Source: Oculatella sp. LEGE 06141 (GTDB lineage: Bacteria; Cyanobacteriota; Cyanobacteriia; Elainellales; Elainellaceae). Taken from it: a stretch of 64,000 nucleotides of DNA. Below the pieces are notes generated by a model. The model did not search any database, was not told the origin of the DNA, and saw nothing but the letters and a program-made list of their open reading frames with translations. The position numbers were made by a program, and so were the translations under genes. The stretch is from positions 33,933 through 97,932 of the forward strand of contig NZ_JADEWO010000022.1 of the NCBI RefSeq assembly GCF_015207605.1, given 5' to 3'. Shown one piece after another: positions 10,201 through 19,403 of this stretch. Every line of letters begins with the position of its first letter. Within the stretch, counting starts at the first letter, position 1.

Positions 10201-10427
10201 GGGCTTTGATAGGAGGTTAAACCCAGGATGCGAACTCGTCCCTGCACCACACAATGAACGGCGGACGGCAATTCCCTGGGAGGATAGATGACTTGACCAG
10301 GACGAAATGAACACAGTTGCAGTTTAGAGGCAACCTGCCCTCGCAGTTTGGCAGAGAGATGATTGAACGGCCACGCTTCAAAAAAATCTGAAAGATACGA
10401 GTTAATTTGGGTATCAGCGTACGTCAT
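7278..10427 (-). CDS. type I secretion ABC exporter, HetC-like, with cNMP-like and degenerate C39 domains
   Basis: The 1049-residue protein has four parts. Residues 30-165 resemble a cyclic-nucleotide-binding fold (FRPGQVIYPP, VVQGRVRILG). Residues 331-445 resemble a C39 peptidase, but the place expected for the catalytic Cys appears to be D336 and the His/Asp motifs read DVFTVLHD and ASPRTG, so proteolysis is unlikely. A transmembrane domain spans about 485-780. The ATPase has Walker A GQSGSGKST (845-853), signature LSGGQ (948-952), Walker B LLIFDEATSALD (968-979) and H1004. The layout matches the HetC/HlyB-like exporters of cyanobacteria. A C39-like domain without catalysis is known from RTX exporters, where it helps hold cargo. 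Confidence 0.9.
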   Translation of the reverse strand: MTYADTQINSYLSDFFEAWPFNHLSAKLRGQVASKLQLCSFRPGQVIYPPRELPSAVHCVVQGRVRILGLTSYQSPTLAVRGKGTVIGWDSLLRRVAVGSVRAALTASEPSEPSDSDEVDQEVLTLSLSADDFEAIAQQHLMTVLTEQASLAELFDTLSRFMAGMQTRFDKVNLKDVVQYIEREQLAVVQHWFPAANPKTAAFELPTDRTWLVSGGAPLDIPIGVPVVFTDQLPSVRSSPFPIRLIGIDQRFWMSTILGNTVPAVADVETAEPSSKLHLLPETPSLAHESPSSAFVPSTSSAIQPVSSGLPSVETAAPRSKDFPVWRSPAPTAVEDVVACFGMICERLQVPYRPDSLRRWLAKQSLDEYDPLDLCSRIAQAVGLNAEIVRFTPTPGGINRLATPAIVQCRDVFTVLHDVAPSTVVLASPRTGLLRLAPAQLASRLVPKPTSKADKANQSTSICRAIVLERLPQTPIKHFGFNWFLPVISQQRGVLIQVLVASLFVQLLGLGNPLLVQQIVDNVVIKGNIGAMTMFGILMIMFSILEAVLTVLRMHLFASTTHRVDLRLGSEIVRHMLHLPMGFFEKRPVGELSARLSELENIRQFLTGTALTAVLDVIFSLFYIAVMFLYSPQLTACVMGTVPVVIASTLFVAGIQRKLIRTKAEHSSKVQSYLIEVLGGIFTVKAQNMEALVEATWRERYVQYLSSGFTTATVNTIFSSFSNFLNTISSLLVLWVGAGLVIQGELTLGGLIAFRILTGYVTGPLLRLARLWQKVQETSLSMELLADIVEFPSEEPPQDEGQVQLPLIEGRVQFHGINFGFKPGQLQLSNVSLDIPAGSFVGIVGQSGSGKSTLMKLLPRLYLPHSGSISIDGYDVGKVNLGSLRRQVGIVPQDAVLFEGTIRDNIALFADLPDEEIIEAARVAEAHDFIMQLPEGYSTQVGERGASLSGGQRQRIAIARVVAREPRLLIFDEATSALDYETERRVCENLMRRFQDRTCFFITHRLTTIARADWILFMQTGVIAEQGKHTDLMARRQLYYCLYTQQSRL

Positions 10428-10547
10428 TGCTGCGAGTCCTTAATTACCACCATCAACTTCTTGCGCCATGATTCAACGTCAGTTGGCGAAACCATGCGTG
10501 TCGTTACGATTACCGCTCCTGAATCGACACAGGATTACCGCAGCCCC

Positions 10548-11330
10548 CTACCCTGCCGACGGCACAGACGATGGCTCTAATGCGTTGGGCTGCACCGCAA
10601 TCATGCCGGGGGTAGAAACCACTTTCTTAATCTGATTTTGAAGCCACTGGTTATAGAGTCGATTCACCAGGTTTGTGCGAGTGGCCTCGGTTAGACGGGC
10701 AGATGTCATCTGCTCCAACCGCACCAGCCAGAAGCGATCGGCAATTGGAACTGGGCCATAGACACTGCCAGCTTCACCACTGCTAAACAGAGTAGCAACT
10801 TCAACTGGAAGCGTAGACATGGGAACCGGCCCAATCAATCCACCCATTTGGCGCTCTCTTCCCAAAGAATGTTGTTCCGCCAGTTCGGCAAAGCTGGCTC
10901 CATCGTCTCGAATTTGGAAATATAGCTCTTGAGCCAATGCTAAATCGGTAAGCTGAATCAACGAATACTCGACCTGGTCAAAGTCTGACTTGGTGCGAAG
11001 AAATTCGGACTCAATCTGGTCAGCGAAATAGAGTTGTTTGAATTTTTCCACTCGCAAATCTCGCAGCATCACACTGTTGAGGTAACTTGGAGCCACCCCC
11101 TTGCGCTCGCACCATTGGTTTAAGAAATCGTCGAAATCTTCTGGTACTGGAGCATTGGTCGGCCCAACCAGAGCTTGAAATAGCTCGTTTTGGGTTAAGG
11201 GAACTTGCTCAACAACTTCATCTAGTACAACTTGCCCTACTAATGTTTCTAAGAGTTTGTATTGAACTAACGCAGAAATGATCTGATCGCCATCAAATAT
11301 GCGACTTCCAATCTTCAAACTGTTGCTCAT
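10548..11330 (-). CDS. parvulin-type peptidylprolyl isomerase of the secretion operon
   Basis: In this 260-residue protein, residues 1-120 form a SurA/PpiC-like helical chaperone part and about 125-220 a rotamase domain (ASFAELAEQHS, QMGGLIGPVP, VYGPVPIADRFWLVRLE). No signal peptide is visible, so it may act in the cytoplasm on cargo before export. It is the first gene of the minus-strand operon isomerase, ABC exporter, HlyD, with a 120-bp gap to the exporter. This trio is a recurrent arrangement in cyanobacterial type I systems. The divergent RTX gene lies 1.25 kb away. Confidence 0.85.
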   Translation of the reverse strand: MSNSLKIGSRIFDGDQIISALVQYKLLETLVGQVVLDEVVEQVPLTQNELFQALVGPTNAPVPEDFDDFLNQWCERKGVAPSYLNSVMLRDLRVEKFKQLYFADQIESEFLRTKSDFDQVEYSLIQLTDLALAQELYFQIRDDGASFAELAEQHSLGRERQMGGLIGPVPMSTLPVEVATLFSSGEAGSVYGPVPIADRFWLVRLEQMTSARLTEATRTNLVNRLYNQWLQNQIKKVVSTPGMIAVQPNALEPSSVPSAG

Positions 11331-11800
11331 GGAGGCGTTCCTGAACCCTGAACCGGAGAATAGTCGTCAATCACTTAGCAATAACTCGTATCACGTGTCA
11401 CTTGGCGAAGTGTCACTGCATCCATTCAGCCGTTAGCACCGAAGTTTAGAGTATGGCTGGTAAACTTTGGAGGTCGCTCCACTGTTTAAACCCATCCTTT
11501 CACTTCAGCGAACCCTGTAGAGCCCAACCAAGATATTCGCCTTGCCTGTTTGATACAGTGCGGCAGTTCATAACTTGGTGATAGATGACTTAGCCAGTTA
11601 GGGAAAGACGGCAGCAGTGGCAACACCTGATTCGTTAAGGTCGCAGTTCGCATCGCACGGGTCGTCGCTATGCTGAGTCCTGCTATGCACGTTGACGCTC
11701 GTGTATAAAGAGCGGCTTGAGGAAGAGCACCAAACTATTAAGTTAATACAAACCATATCACATTCATCCGTACAACCAGGCAACCAGAACACAATTCAGA

Positions 11801-11836
11801 TAACTAGAACCAATTTGCAAACTTTGTTCCAATTAA
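11801..11836. promoter_or_regulatory. palindromic motif TAACTAGAAC-N15-GTTCCAATTAA, copy 2
   Basis: Left arm at 11801-11810, 15-nt spacer, right arm from 11826. Same arms and spacing as the copies at 12010 and 25579. It is about 470 bp from the first gene of the divergent secretion operon. Confidence 0.55.
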
Positions 11837-12009
11837 TTGGTGATCTGGCTCACAGCAGAGGCAAGATTATTGAGATAGCGATCGCGATTGCACCTATTAC
11901 TACAGCACTCCCTGTATACAGAGGTTCTACGCCAAACCCGGATAACGTAGCAGATTTAGTAGCCAAAAAACCGCCAAGCCTCGATGTTCATCAAAGCTTG
12001 ACCCTTTTC

Positions 12010-12046
12010 CTAACTAGAACCTGAAATTAATAAGGGTTCTAGTTAG
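12010..12046. promoter_or_regulatory. palindromic motif, copy 3 (perfect 12-bp arms)
   Basis: CTAACTAGAACC at 12010-12021 and GGTTCTAGTTAG at 12035-12046 are exact complements. Measured between the ten-base core arms the spacer is 15 nt. It lies about 540 bp upstream of the RTX gene at 12584. Confidence 0.6.
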
Positions 12047-12583
12047 ACCATAATTGCAACTTTTGGTAAAAAATAGAACATGTTTTGCTTCAGTAATTTT
12101 ACGCATAAACCCGATCAATTTCAGCCATTTTGTAGAGAAGCTGCTCCTCCATAAGGAGTACAGCGATAAAAGATTGATGTGGCAGTGAGGCAGCTTGATG
12201 TATAAAAAAGTGCGATCGCCTCAAAAAAAATCTGGAATTCCCGGGTTGGCGAAATCTTTAAATTTTACTTAGACTGGTGCACGAATCACACCGCATTTGA
12301 ACTTAGAACAGCAAGTGCAGTGCTACTAGATTCAGACAACGCTTAGTTCATTCAATCTCCAAGCCAGTTCAACTAGCCCGCACGGACGGGATACCGCAAG
12401 ACCTAGACACAGCACGGCAAGCGTGGGGTCTTTAGCACTACCACTACTCTCAATAGGCATTCTCAAACGAAATGCTGCTTCTTAATTGAGAAGCCGATTT
12501 GGCTGGTCTGAACTTGCAATCAGCCCTTCTGTAAAGGTGAGTTGACAACCGCTTTGCAGTTCATTAATTACAAGGAATCTATC

Positions 12584-13480
12584 ATGAGTAACACCTCACG
12601 CAGAGGCTTAGACGCAATTCTGGATCTGTTCAACAACAGCAACAGTAATAACTTAAACCTCGTGAAGGGGCGGCGATTCCAGGGCACAGCGAAGAATGAT
12701 GTCTTTGTTGGAGTTCCGCAAAATAACGTTGCTAGAGGCAGACAAGGACGGGATGCCCTGGTCGGTGGTGCAGGGAACGATCGTCTGGATGGCGATGGCG
12801 GCAACGATGTTCTATTTGGCGGCGGCGGCAACGATGTACTTTCAGGTGGTGCTCAGCGAGATACTCTGTACGGCGAAGCAGGAGATGACCAACTGGACGG
12901 CGGCAACGGCAACGACTTCCTGGATGGTGGAATCGGCATTGATACACTAGTAGGCGGCAATGGTAACGACCAACTAGTAGGTGGTGATGGAGTCGATACG
13001 CTGACGGGCGGCGCAGGAGCCGATAAGTTTGTCTACAACGGTGATGTCTTTGCTAATGGGCCAACCGTACCCGCAGGACAAACGGGTATTCAAGTCTTGA
13101 ACACACCCGACATCATTACTGATTACACGATTGGCGAAGATCAGTTCGTCTTGGATAAGTTAGACCTGGGACTATCTGACCTGGTCTTCCAAAAAGGCCA
13201 ATCTGCCCAACTGGCTGATGGTAATACCATCGTGCTAACAGATGGTTTTGCTGCTGCTGGAGCCGCAGCACGTGCTATTGCCAACAACAACAACGTCCAG
13301 GCGAGAGAAGGCGTATTTGTCTACTTCAACACAACCCTGGGAATCAGCCGACTGGTTTACTCCAAGGATCTGGCGAATGGCGGCGACATCAGCGTGTTAG
13401 CCAACCTCAACAACCAGCAAGGACAATCTGGGTTGACGAATCTGGCGAACTTTACAGCCAACGATTTTAGCCTGGCTTAA
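12584..13480 (+). CDS. RTX calcium-binding protein, likely type I secretion cargo
   Basis: The 298-residue protein has no N-terminal signal. About nine GGxGxDxLxG nonapeptide repeats fill residues 45-145, for example GGAGNDRLDG and GGGGNDVLSG; in this family they form a calcium-bound beta roll. The C-terminal 150 residues (DKFVYNGD through NFTANDFSLA) resemble the uncleaved secretion-signal region of RTX proteins. I start at the ATG preceded by CAAGGAATCT rather than 14 codons earlier. The divergent type I exporter operon makes this its most likely substrate (inference). No enzymatic domain is visible. Confidence 0.85.
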   Translation: MSNTSRRGLDAILDLFNNSNSNNLNLVKGRRFQGTAKNDVFVGVPQNNVARGRQGRDALVGGAGNDRLDGDGGNDVLFGGGGNDVLSGGAQRDTLYGEAGDDQLDGGNGNDFLDGGIGIDTLVGGNGNDQLVGGDGVDTLTGGAGADKFVYNGDVFANGPTVPAGQTGIQVLNTPDIITDYTIGEDQFVLDKLDLGLSDLVFQKGQSAQLADGNTIVLTDGFAAAGAAARAIANNNNVQAREGVFVYFNTTLGISRLVYSKDLANGGDISVLANLNNQQGQSGLTNLANFTANDFSLA

Positions 13481-13690
13481 TTTCAATGAACCGTAACCGA
13501 TCGACATCTCCTGGTGACAGATTACAGATTAACGACTCGATAAGGTTACGTCATTGCAACACCCAACCATCAGTATTGCAACGCCTTGATCTGAACAATA
13601 CATGGGTTTAGCACTCAGCCCATCGGGGTGCAGCTACCGTCTAGTATTCGCTTATTAAACCTACTGTTGTTCATTTGGGACTTCCTGGTT

Positions 13691-14731
13691 ATGAACCGTC
13701 GGGTATTAGGTGGTGGAGCGATCGCTTGCTCTGCAATGGTCATTTCTGGTTTGGCACAACCCTCTACACCAGAACAAAACGTCACTGACTGTGATAACAG
13801 TGGTGCCAAGGCTACTTCGTCCTGGCTACCTCAACAGTTGGCACAAGGCCAGTGCCAGCTCAGTAGTATGATTCCGACTATTAACAACGTTCCAGAATTT
13901 CTGCGGCTTGGTGCGCTATGGGGCAACCTGCGTGCATCTGTGGTGCCAGATGAAATGGAAACCGTGTATGGCAAATTATTAGAGGAGGCACAAGCCGCTG
14001 CAAGCAACGATCGTTTGGCAGAGGCGATCGCTAACATCATTGGCATTCCCAAGAACAGTCGGCACTACGACATGGCGCAACAGCTCCAGGAAGATTGGTC
14101 ACAGGAACTGCTGCAACAAGCTGCCAACCATTATCAACAAGCTCAGACTACAACCGCTATCTCTATGCTCAATGCCATTCCGCCAACCAGTGAACGGTAT
14201 GGCCGTGCCATTGAACTACGGACGATCTGGAATCAGGAAGCCGCTTTGTTTGCTCAAGCGAAAATCGCCAAAAATGCAGGGGACTGGAGAGGAGTGATTG
14301 ATACACTCAGATCCCTTGACGGCTCGTTGCTGTATCACAGCCTGCCAGCGCAAGAGCTGTTGCAACAAGCCATGAATAAACTTTTTGAAGCAGACGAAAG
14401 CTGGATACAACTGGCATCAAAATCTGCCGATGAGTTGTCTGCTGCGGCTGGAATGCCAACGCTATCGTCTACGATGAATGGTTCTCTTCCTCTGTCAGTA
14501 GATCCGATTCCCAAGCGCTCTAGCTTACCCATTGCGCTGGAACAAGCAATGAAATGGGCGCAGCCCCAGGTTCCATCGGCTGAAGCAAAGCCCAATACTA
14601 GAACCAGAAAAGCAACTTCAACCAGCAGTTCCACATCGTCAACCACAGTGGCTCCAAAGCCTTCAATTATCCCACCCGAATCGGCTATTGACTCCCTGAA
14701 AGAGGCACTGGGTAACTTCGCAAAACCTTGA
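13691..14731 (+). CDS. exported helical protein of unknown function
   Basis: About 346 residues from the chosen ATG. The N-terminus looks like a signal peptide (MNRRVLGGGAIACSAMVISG). The body has helical repeats that resemble degenerate TPRs (AQQLQEDWSQELLQQAANHY, RAIELRTIWNQEAALFAQA). The tail is rich in Ser, Thr and Pro. A GTG 21 codons upstream would extend the frame, but it would bury the signal peptide. It follows the RTX gene by about 210 bp on the same strand, so it could act with the secretion system, though there is no direct evidence. Confidence 0.65.
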   Translation: MNRRVLGGGAIACSAMVISGLAQPSTPEQNVTDCDNSGAKATSSWLPQQLAQGQCQLSSMIPTINNVPEFLRLGALWGNLRASVVPDEMETVYGKLLEEAQAAASNDRLAEAIANIIGIPKNSRHYDMAQQLQEDWSQELLQQAANHYQQAQTTTAISMLNAIPPTSERYGRAIELRTIWNQEAALFAQAKIAKNAGDWRGVIDTLRSLDGSLLYHSLPAQELLQQAMNKLFEADESWIQLASKSADELSAAAGMPTLSSTMNGSLPLSVDPIPKRSSLPIALEQAMKWAQPQVPSAEAKPNTRTRKATSTSSSTSSTTVAPKPSIIPPESAIDSLKEALGNFAKP

Positions 14732-14838
14732 TGCATCGCTTAAGCTAACGCGCATTGGCCTGACGTACATTGACTTAACGTACCCTAACCTAAAGGTAAG
14801 TGAGTCGCCAGACTAACGATTGAATCATATTCTGTGGA

Positions 14839-14875
14839 GATGAGGATGTGCTACTCGCACCCTCATCACATTTTT
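14839..14875 (+). terminator. rho-independent terminator
   Basis: GATGAGGATGTG (14839-14850) pairs with CGCACCCTCATC (14856-14867) around a 5-nt loop and is followed by ACATTTTTGT. It is about 105 bp after the stop at 14731. It overlaps the only open frame in the 14732-15197 spacer, which argues against that frame being a gene; nothing else is seen there. Confidence 0.7.
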
Positions 14876-15197
14876 GTGTTTATCTCTTTGTTTATGTCCT
14901 GTTGTATTTGTCTCTTCTCGTCAGAGGGATTAACCGTTACGTAATAATACGCAAAAAACGGCGGCTTCAATTACGGAAACCTGAAGCGATCGCTCCGTAC
15001 GTCACCAACCGGGATTTCCCGAACACGCTTCATAAAGCGCATGTGTATCGATCAACACTGTTCTGAATCATCCCAATCGCATCAGCGAATGTATCTTTTT
15101 TTACATCTAATTCCGTCTGCCGAATGAAACCTGAGCTATAATTTTGGGCGACCCATTCTGTTGCAGCATGTTCCAATTGAATACAGGCTACTGATTC

Positions 15198-17378
15198 ATG
15201 ATCAGGTTGAATACTCTGCGGATACCGTTGCTTGTAACATCGGGCATTCTCAGCATCACCGGAGTTCTATATTTTGTCACTTCAAAAATCCTTTTAGACA
15301 ATGTTATTGAAGCTGAACACCAACTGGTGAAGCAAGACCTTCGACGGGTGCAAGATACGATCGACTATGACTTGAACGCCTTACAAACCGAAGCTCAGGA
15401 CTATGCCTACTGGGATGACACGTATATTTTCATGGAGGAGGGTGATTCAAGTTATACCGAAATAAACTGGAGCGATACAACCTTTGAGAATCTTCGTTTA
15501 GACCTTGCCCTGCTCGTTGATCCATCCGCCCGAGTATTGTTCAAAAAAAGCTTTGATTGGGAAGCGTTTCAAGCTACGCCTTTCCCTTCAGGTCTGGAAC
15601 GCGACAATCGGCTAGATGCGAGTCTGTTGCAACAGTTAGCTCCACCAGACCAATCGAACCAGTCTGGCTTGCTTTTCATGCCAACTGGGGTGCTTCTGGT
15701 CGCATCCAGCCCAGTCTTAACTAGCCAGGATGAAGGGCCTAGCCGAGGCACGCTGATTATTGGACGCTACTTGAACGGCACAGAGATGGCACGGTTGGAG
15801 AATTTAACCGAACTATCGATCGCTGTGTACCCGCTTCACAATACTCAACTCCCAGCCGATATAGAAACGGCTCGCACAGATCTACTCAAGCGTCCGGAAG
15901 ATGATGTGGTTCAGGTGCTGAACCAGAACCAGGTTGCGGGGTATAGGCTACTATACGATGTTCATAATACGCCTATCCTAATCTTACGGATTGATACACC
16001 GAGAACAATTTATCAGCAAGGGCTACTCAGCTTGCGCTATTTGGGAGCCTCCCTTCTAATCGTTAGCCTGCTGTGTGGGGCTGCCATTTGCGTGTTGCTC
16101 CGGCGGGTGATGCAGTCCATGATCATAGAGCGCGATCGCCAACAACTGGCTACCTTGAACCAGGCATTAGAAGAACAGGTCGAGCAACGGACGGCTGAAT
16201 TGCAGGAGCAAGCCAACGCGCTACGAGCTAGCAAAGAAGCCGCAGAGGTTGCTAACCGCACCAAAAGCGAGTTTCTTGCCAACATGAGCCACGAAATTCG
16301 CACTCCTTTGACCGCTATCCTGGGTTTTACTGAGTTGCTAGAAATTTCGTCTCCCCATCTTGATCAACAGGGCTATCTTCAGCGCATTACCCAGAGTGGA
16401 GAAAGCCTTCTGGCTATCATCAACGACATTCTGGATTTGTCGAGACTGGAAGCCGGAGAACTCCGGCTGGACTCCCACCCATTCGACCTGCGGGAGATGG
16501 TGCAAAGTTTAACGTGGATATTCCAGCCTCAGGCTGCCGCCAAAGGGTTATATCTCACAGCTAACATTGCTCCAGATGTTCCTCGTCGTCTGGTTGGTTC
16601 TGTTGATCGGCTGCGACAGATTTTAACCAACCTGATTAGAAACGCCATCAAATTTACGGTAACCGGAGGCGTGACGATCCAGATTAAACTAGTCGATCAA
16701 TCTCTAGACGACGGTGTAAAGCTGCACTTCAGCGTTCAGGATACCGGAATTGGCATTGCCCCAGAAGATCAGGCACATATATTTAAACCCTTTACGCAAG
16801 TTGATCCTTCCTACGCGCGACGGTACGAAGGAACAGGGCTGGGGCTGACGATCTGCCGAAAAATTGTACAGTTGATGGGAGGAGAGATTGAGCTTGAAAG
16901 TGCTTTAAACCAGGGTTCCACCTTTGGCTTCACTGTGGTACTGGAGCCGTTTTGCTCTTCACAACCAGAACCGTCCAGCGCTGCGGCATTCAACCCAAAC
17001 ACGGCGGTTGCATCAACCACTCAAATTTTGCTGGCAGAGGATATAGAGGAAAATCAAACGCTGATTGTCATGATGCTCCAACAGTTAGGCTACCAGGTTG
17101 ATGTGGTGAGCAACGGTCAGCAGGCTCTCGATCAACTGGCAAAGCAAGACTACAGCATTGTGTTGATGGATTGCCAAATGCCTGTTCTGGACGGGTACGA
17201 GGCCACACAACAGTTGCGGCAGCGAGAAACACCACCGCAGCGAACGATCGTCATTGGTATAACGGCTCATGCGATGGTGGGCGATCGCGAAAAATGTCTG
17301 AAGGTTGGAATGAACGATTACCTCAGTAAACCGCTCCGAATGCAAGATTTAGATACCATCTTACGACGGTGGTTGTAG
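15198..17378 (+). CDS. hybrid sensor histidine kinase with CHASE4-like domain and receiver
   Basis: The 726-residue membrane sensor has a first helix at about 9-32 and an extracytoplasmic CHASE4-like domain at 40-265 (AYWDDTYIFME is typical). A second helix spans about 278-303, followed by a coiled coil at 310-360. The HisKA domain has the phospho-acceptor H365 in NMSHEIRTPL. The HATPase has N482, DTGIGI from D516 and GTGLGL at 545-550. The C-terminal receiver (610-726) has D658 in LMDCQMP and K711, so the phosphorelay residues are complete. No response regulator is adjacent. The ligand is unknown. The start is supported only by the domain layout. Confidence 0.9.
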   Translation: MIRLNTLRIPLLVTSGILSITGVLYFVTSKILLDNVIEAEHQLVKQDLRRVQDTIDYDLNALQTEAQDYAYWDDTYIFMEEGDSSYTEINWSDTTFENLRLDLALLVDPSARVLFKKSFDWEAFQATPFPSGLERDNRLDASLLQQLAPPDQSNQSGLLFMPTGVLLVASSPVLTSQDEGPSRGTLIIGRYLNGTEMARLENLTELSIAVYPLHNTQLPADIETARTDLLKRPEDDVVQVLNQNQVAGYRLLYDVHNTPILILRIDTPRTIYQQGLLSLRYLGASLLIVSLLCGAAICVLLRRVMQSMIIERDRQQLATLNQALEEQVEQRTAELQEQANALRASKEAAEVANRTKSEFLANMSHEIRTPLTAILGFTELLEISSPHLDQQGYLQRITQSGESLLAIINDILDLSRLEAGELRLDSHPFDLREMVQSLTWIFQPQAAAKGLYLTANIAPDVPRRLVGSVDRLRQILTNLIRNAIKFTVTGGVTIQIKLVDQSLDDGVKLHFSVQDTGIGIAPEDQAHIFKPFTQVDPSYARRYEGTGLGLTICRKIVQLMGGEIELESALNQGSTFGFTVVLEPFCSSQPEPSSAAAFNPNTAVASTTQILLAEDIEENQTLIVMMLQQLGYQVDVVSNGQQALDQLAKQDYSIVLMDCQMPVLDGYEATQQLRQRETPPQRTIVIGITAHAMVGDREKCLKVGMNDYLSKPLRMQDLDTILRRWL

Positions 17379-17412
17379 TTAACTCAGCGGTTGATTGAAG
17401 GCAAAAGGACGC

Positions 17413-17509
17413 TAACAGCCATTTTCAGTTGCATTCACCACGCCTCAAACCCTATACCCCACATCCATCTTGGCGAGACTGTGGCTGACTCGACTGAGAA
17501 CTGCTGTAA
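17413..17509 (-). repeat. MITE-like dispersed repeat, family 1, copy 2
   Basis: Begins TAACAGCCATTTTCAGTTGC and ends GAGAACTGCTGTAA, so it is inverted relative to the copy at 77. It has the same 97-bp size as the copy at 32252. It lies just after the hybrid kinase gene. Confidence 0.8.
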
Positions 17510-17654
17510 AAGCGCTGGTTAACGCTCGAAAGCCCCCAAATCCCCAGGGCGGAGATTTAGGGGCGAATGCAGCTTTGCTGCGTTTCAAATATCAGGTCAG
17601 GAATGGTGGATTGAGACGAGTCCACTCAGGGTATCGTCAGGTCATCCACCCTCC

Positions 17655-17685
17655 AGGCCAATTAGGTCTACTTCCTAATTGGCCT
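17655..17685. terminator. perfect hairpin at the convergent junction
   Basis: AGGCCAATTAGG and CCTAATTGGCCT form a 12-bp stem with a 7-nt loop. It sits between the converging kinase and desaturase genes, directly beyond the desaturase stop. There is no T-run, so its role as a terminator is only likely. Confidence 0.5.
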
Positions 17686-17702
17686 CTATGCGGTCAACCG
17701 TA

Positions 17703-18830
17703 TTAGCGCGATCGCACCCTGAGCAACGATTTGATAAACCGCTGTGTCACTGATTTGGTCACTGGTTTGGTCACTGGCTGATAGTAAACGCCCGAACCCT
17801 GGTCGGAAACAAATTGACATGCCCAGTAAGAACGCATAAAGCTCTTCCAAATTGGCTCATTCGAGTGGCGATAATAGCTGCCTAAGATCGGTTTGATCGC
17901 CTCTGTGGCGGTCTTTAAGTGATAGTGCGGCATACTCAGAAAAACATGATGCGCCACGTGAGTGCCAATATCATGATGGATGGAATTAATCAACCCATAG
18001 TTGCGATCGATCGTTGATAGCGCCCCCTTGAGGAAGTACCAGTCGTCGCCGCGATACCAGGGAATATCTGGCTCGGTGTGATGCAAAAACGTCACCAGAT
18101 CAAGCCACATCACAAACACAAGATAGGGTGCCAGATAATACTTTAGTAAAACCAGCCATCCCCACTGGTAGGTGAGCAGGCCAAGCCCAACCAACATCAT
18201 TGCCCACAGCACAGAACTGGTGAGGACATCCCATTTCTCTGACGGACGAAATAAAGGACTACCCGGCAAAAAATGCGAGCCACCGTCTCGACTGGGCGAT
18301 CGACGGAATAGATAGAGCGGGTAAGCCAGCAGCGGCACATAAAACCGAAACAGCTTTTCGTACCAGGGCATCTGCTCATAATAAGACTGAGACACCGGAT
18401 ACCAGCTCTCATCGGTTTCAATGCTGCCCGTGTTGGCATGATGCGTTCTATGGCTGATGCGCCAGCCGTGATATGGCACCAGGATAGGAATATGGCAGAG
18501 ATGCCCAATCAGACTATTTAGCCATTTGAGGCGCGAAAAGGAACCGTGTCCACAGTCATGCCCGACCACAAATAATGCCCAAAACATCGTTCCTTGCATC
18601 AGCCAAAACACTGGAAAAAAGAACCAGGAATCCAACGTGTAGGCGATCGCATAGAGTGCAGCGATGATTGAGATATCTAACACAAAGTAGGACAGAGACT
18701 TCCAGACAGACGGTTCAAAACAATGGGCAGGAATTGCAGCCCTTAACTCTTGAAGCGTAAACGGAAGCTTGGCGGTGTGGGTGGATGAAACTGCAACGGG
18801 TAATTGATTGAGTTCAGTGTTTAATTGCAC
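17703..18830 (-). CDS. desB: acyl-lipid omega-3-type fatty acid desaturase
   Basis: The 375-residue membrane di-iron enzyme introduces a double bond near the methyl end of lipid-bound fatty acids. The three histidine boxes are present: HDCGH, HRTHH and HHDIGTHVAHH. The residues around the boxes (HDCGHGSFS, HRTHHANTG) fit DesB-type omega-3 enzymes better than DesA. Four membrane segments are visible. The only usable start is GTG. The C-terminus carries a short repeated VTK/VTQ stretch, apparently from small tandem duplications near the stop. desB is cold-induced in several cyanobacteria. Its upstream region holds a MITE-like element and a palindromic motif. Confidence 0.85.
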   Translation of the reverse strand: MQLNTELNQLPVAVSSTHTAKLPFTLQELRAAIPAHCFEPSVWKSLSYFVLDISIIAALYAIAYTLDSWFFFPVFWLMQGTMFWALFVVGHDCGHGSFSRLKWLNSLIGHLCHIPILVPYHGWRISHRTHHANTGSIETDESWYPVSQSYYEQMPWYEKLFRFYVPLLAYPLYLFRRSPSRDGGSHFLPGSPLFRPSEKWDVLTSSVLWAMMLVGLGLLTYQWGWLVLLKYYLAPYLVFVMWLDLVTFLHHTEPDIPWYRGDDWYFLKGALSTIDRNYGLINSIHHDIGTHVAHHVFLSMPHYHLKTATEAIKPILGSYYRHSNEPIWKSFMRSYWACQFVSDQGSGVYYQPVTKPVTKSVTQRFIKSLLRVRSR

Positions 18831-19180
18831 GAAATTTCGGTTTGATCCTGATTTGAGATCCTACAGTTTGCCCTTTAGTGCCACGTTGATTGAACTAAGG
18901 TTGAAATACTTTGCTAATTAGAGGGTTGCTAATTTAGCTCACACACGCACCCCCCCAAGCTCTCAATCAAGTCGGCTTGTTGAGCACATGGATTGGGAAG
19001 ATGGCTGCGATCTATTTCTTCCTAAAGGCCATGTGCAGTTGGAAGGACGAATGCAGGTTGGAAACGGGACAATTGTAACCTTTTATAACGGGTTTTAATA
19101 TTTTTTTCTTGCAGGCATGTTGCAGGCATGGAGGGTTTCAGCCAAGAGTACCCAAGAAAGAGCGATCGCGCTACAGTTAG

Positions 19181-19370
19181 GCGTTGCTGAATCGCACTAT
19201 GAATTTGCTCCTAAAAACCCATTCTGAGAGGCTGTGCTGAATCAGGGTACGAATTCGCCACTCCCTCCACATTAAGGGACTTCTGAACCTGCAAAGTCCT
19301 CCAGACTTGGGGGATCTAAAGGGCGATCCGAACTACGACCGCTCAACGCCATCTGTCCGTTCAGCAACGC
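19181..19370. repeat. MITE-like repeat, family 2
   Basis: Starts GCGTTGCTGAAT and ends with a near inverted copy, GTTCAGCAACGC, about 190 bp apart. An internal second copy of the end motif, TGCTGAATCAGGGTACGAAT, starts near 19234. Related ends occur at 31620-31766, 32012-32109 and 37207-37236. Confidence 0.6.
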
Positions 19371-19403
19371 TCCTACATCTGCTCCCACTCTCAACATCGA
19401 AAC

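Larger units (their letters stand above)
11331..12583. other. long divergent spacer between secretion operon and RTX gene
   Basis: No supported gene in about 1.25 kb. It holds two palindromic motifs (11801-11836 and 12010-12046). It also holds a hairpin at 12398-12432: AAGACC pairs with GGTCTT, with an inner CACG/CGTG stem. It must contain both the minus-strand promoter of the secretion operon and the plus-strand promoter of the RTX gene. An open frame at 11692-12024 runs across the palindromes and looks non-coding. Confidence 0.6.

Noticed and set aside
11692..12024. Plus-strand frame of 110 codons.
   Set aside because: Runs through two palindromic motifs and has biased, non-protein-like composition; likely non-coding.
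14848..15066. 72-codon frame with a hydrophobic start.
   Set aside because: Its first codons overlap a good terminator hairpin (14839-14875).
17470..17706. Frame beginning MARLWLTRLRTAVK, also seen at 32291 on the other strand.
   Set aside because: It is repeat-derived: the shared peptide is a translation of the family-1 element, not a conserved protein.
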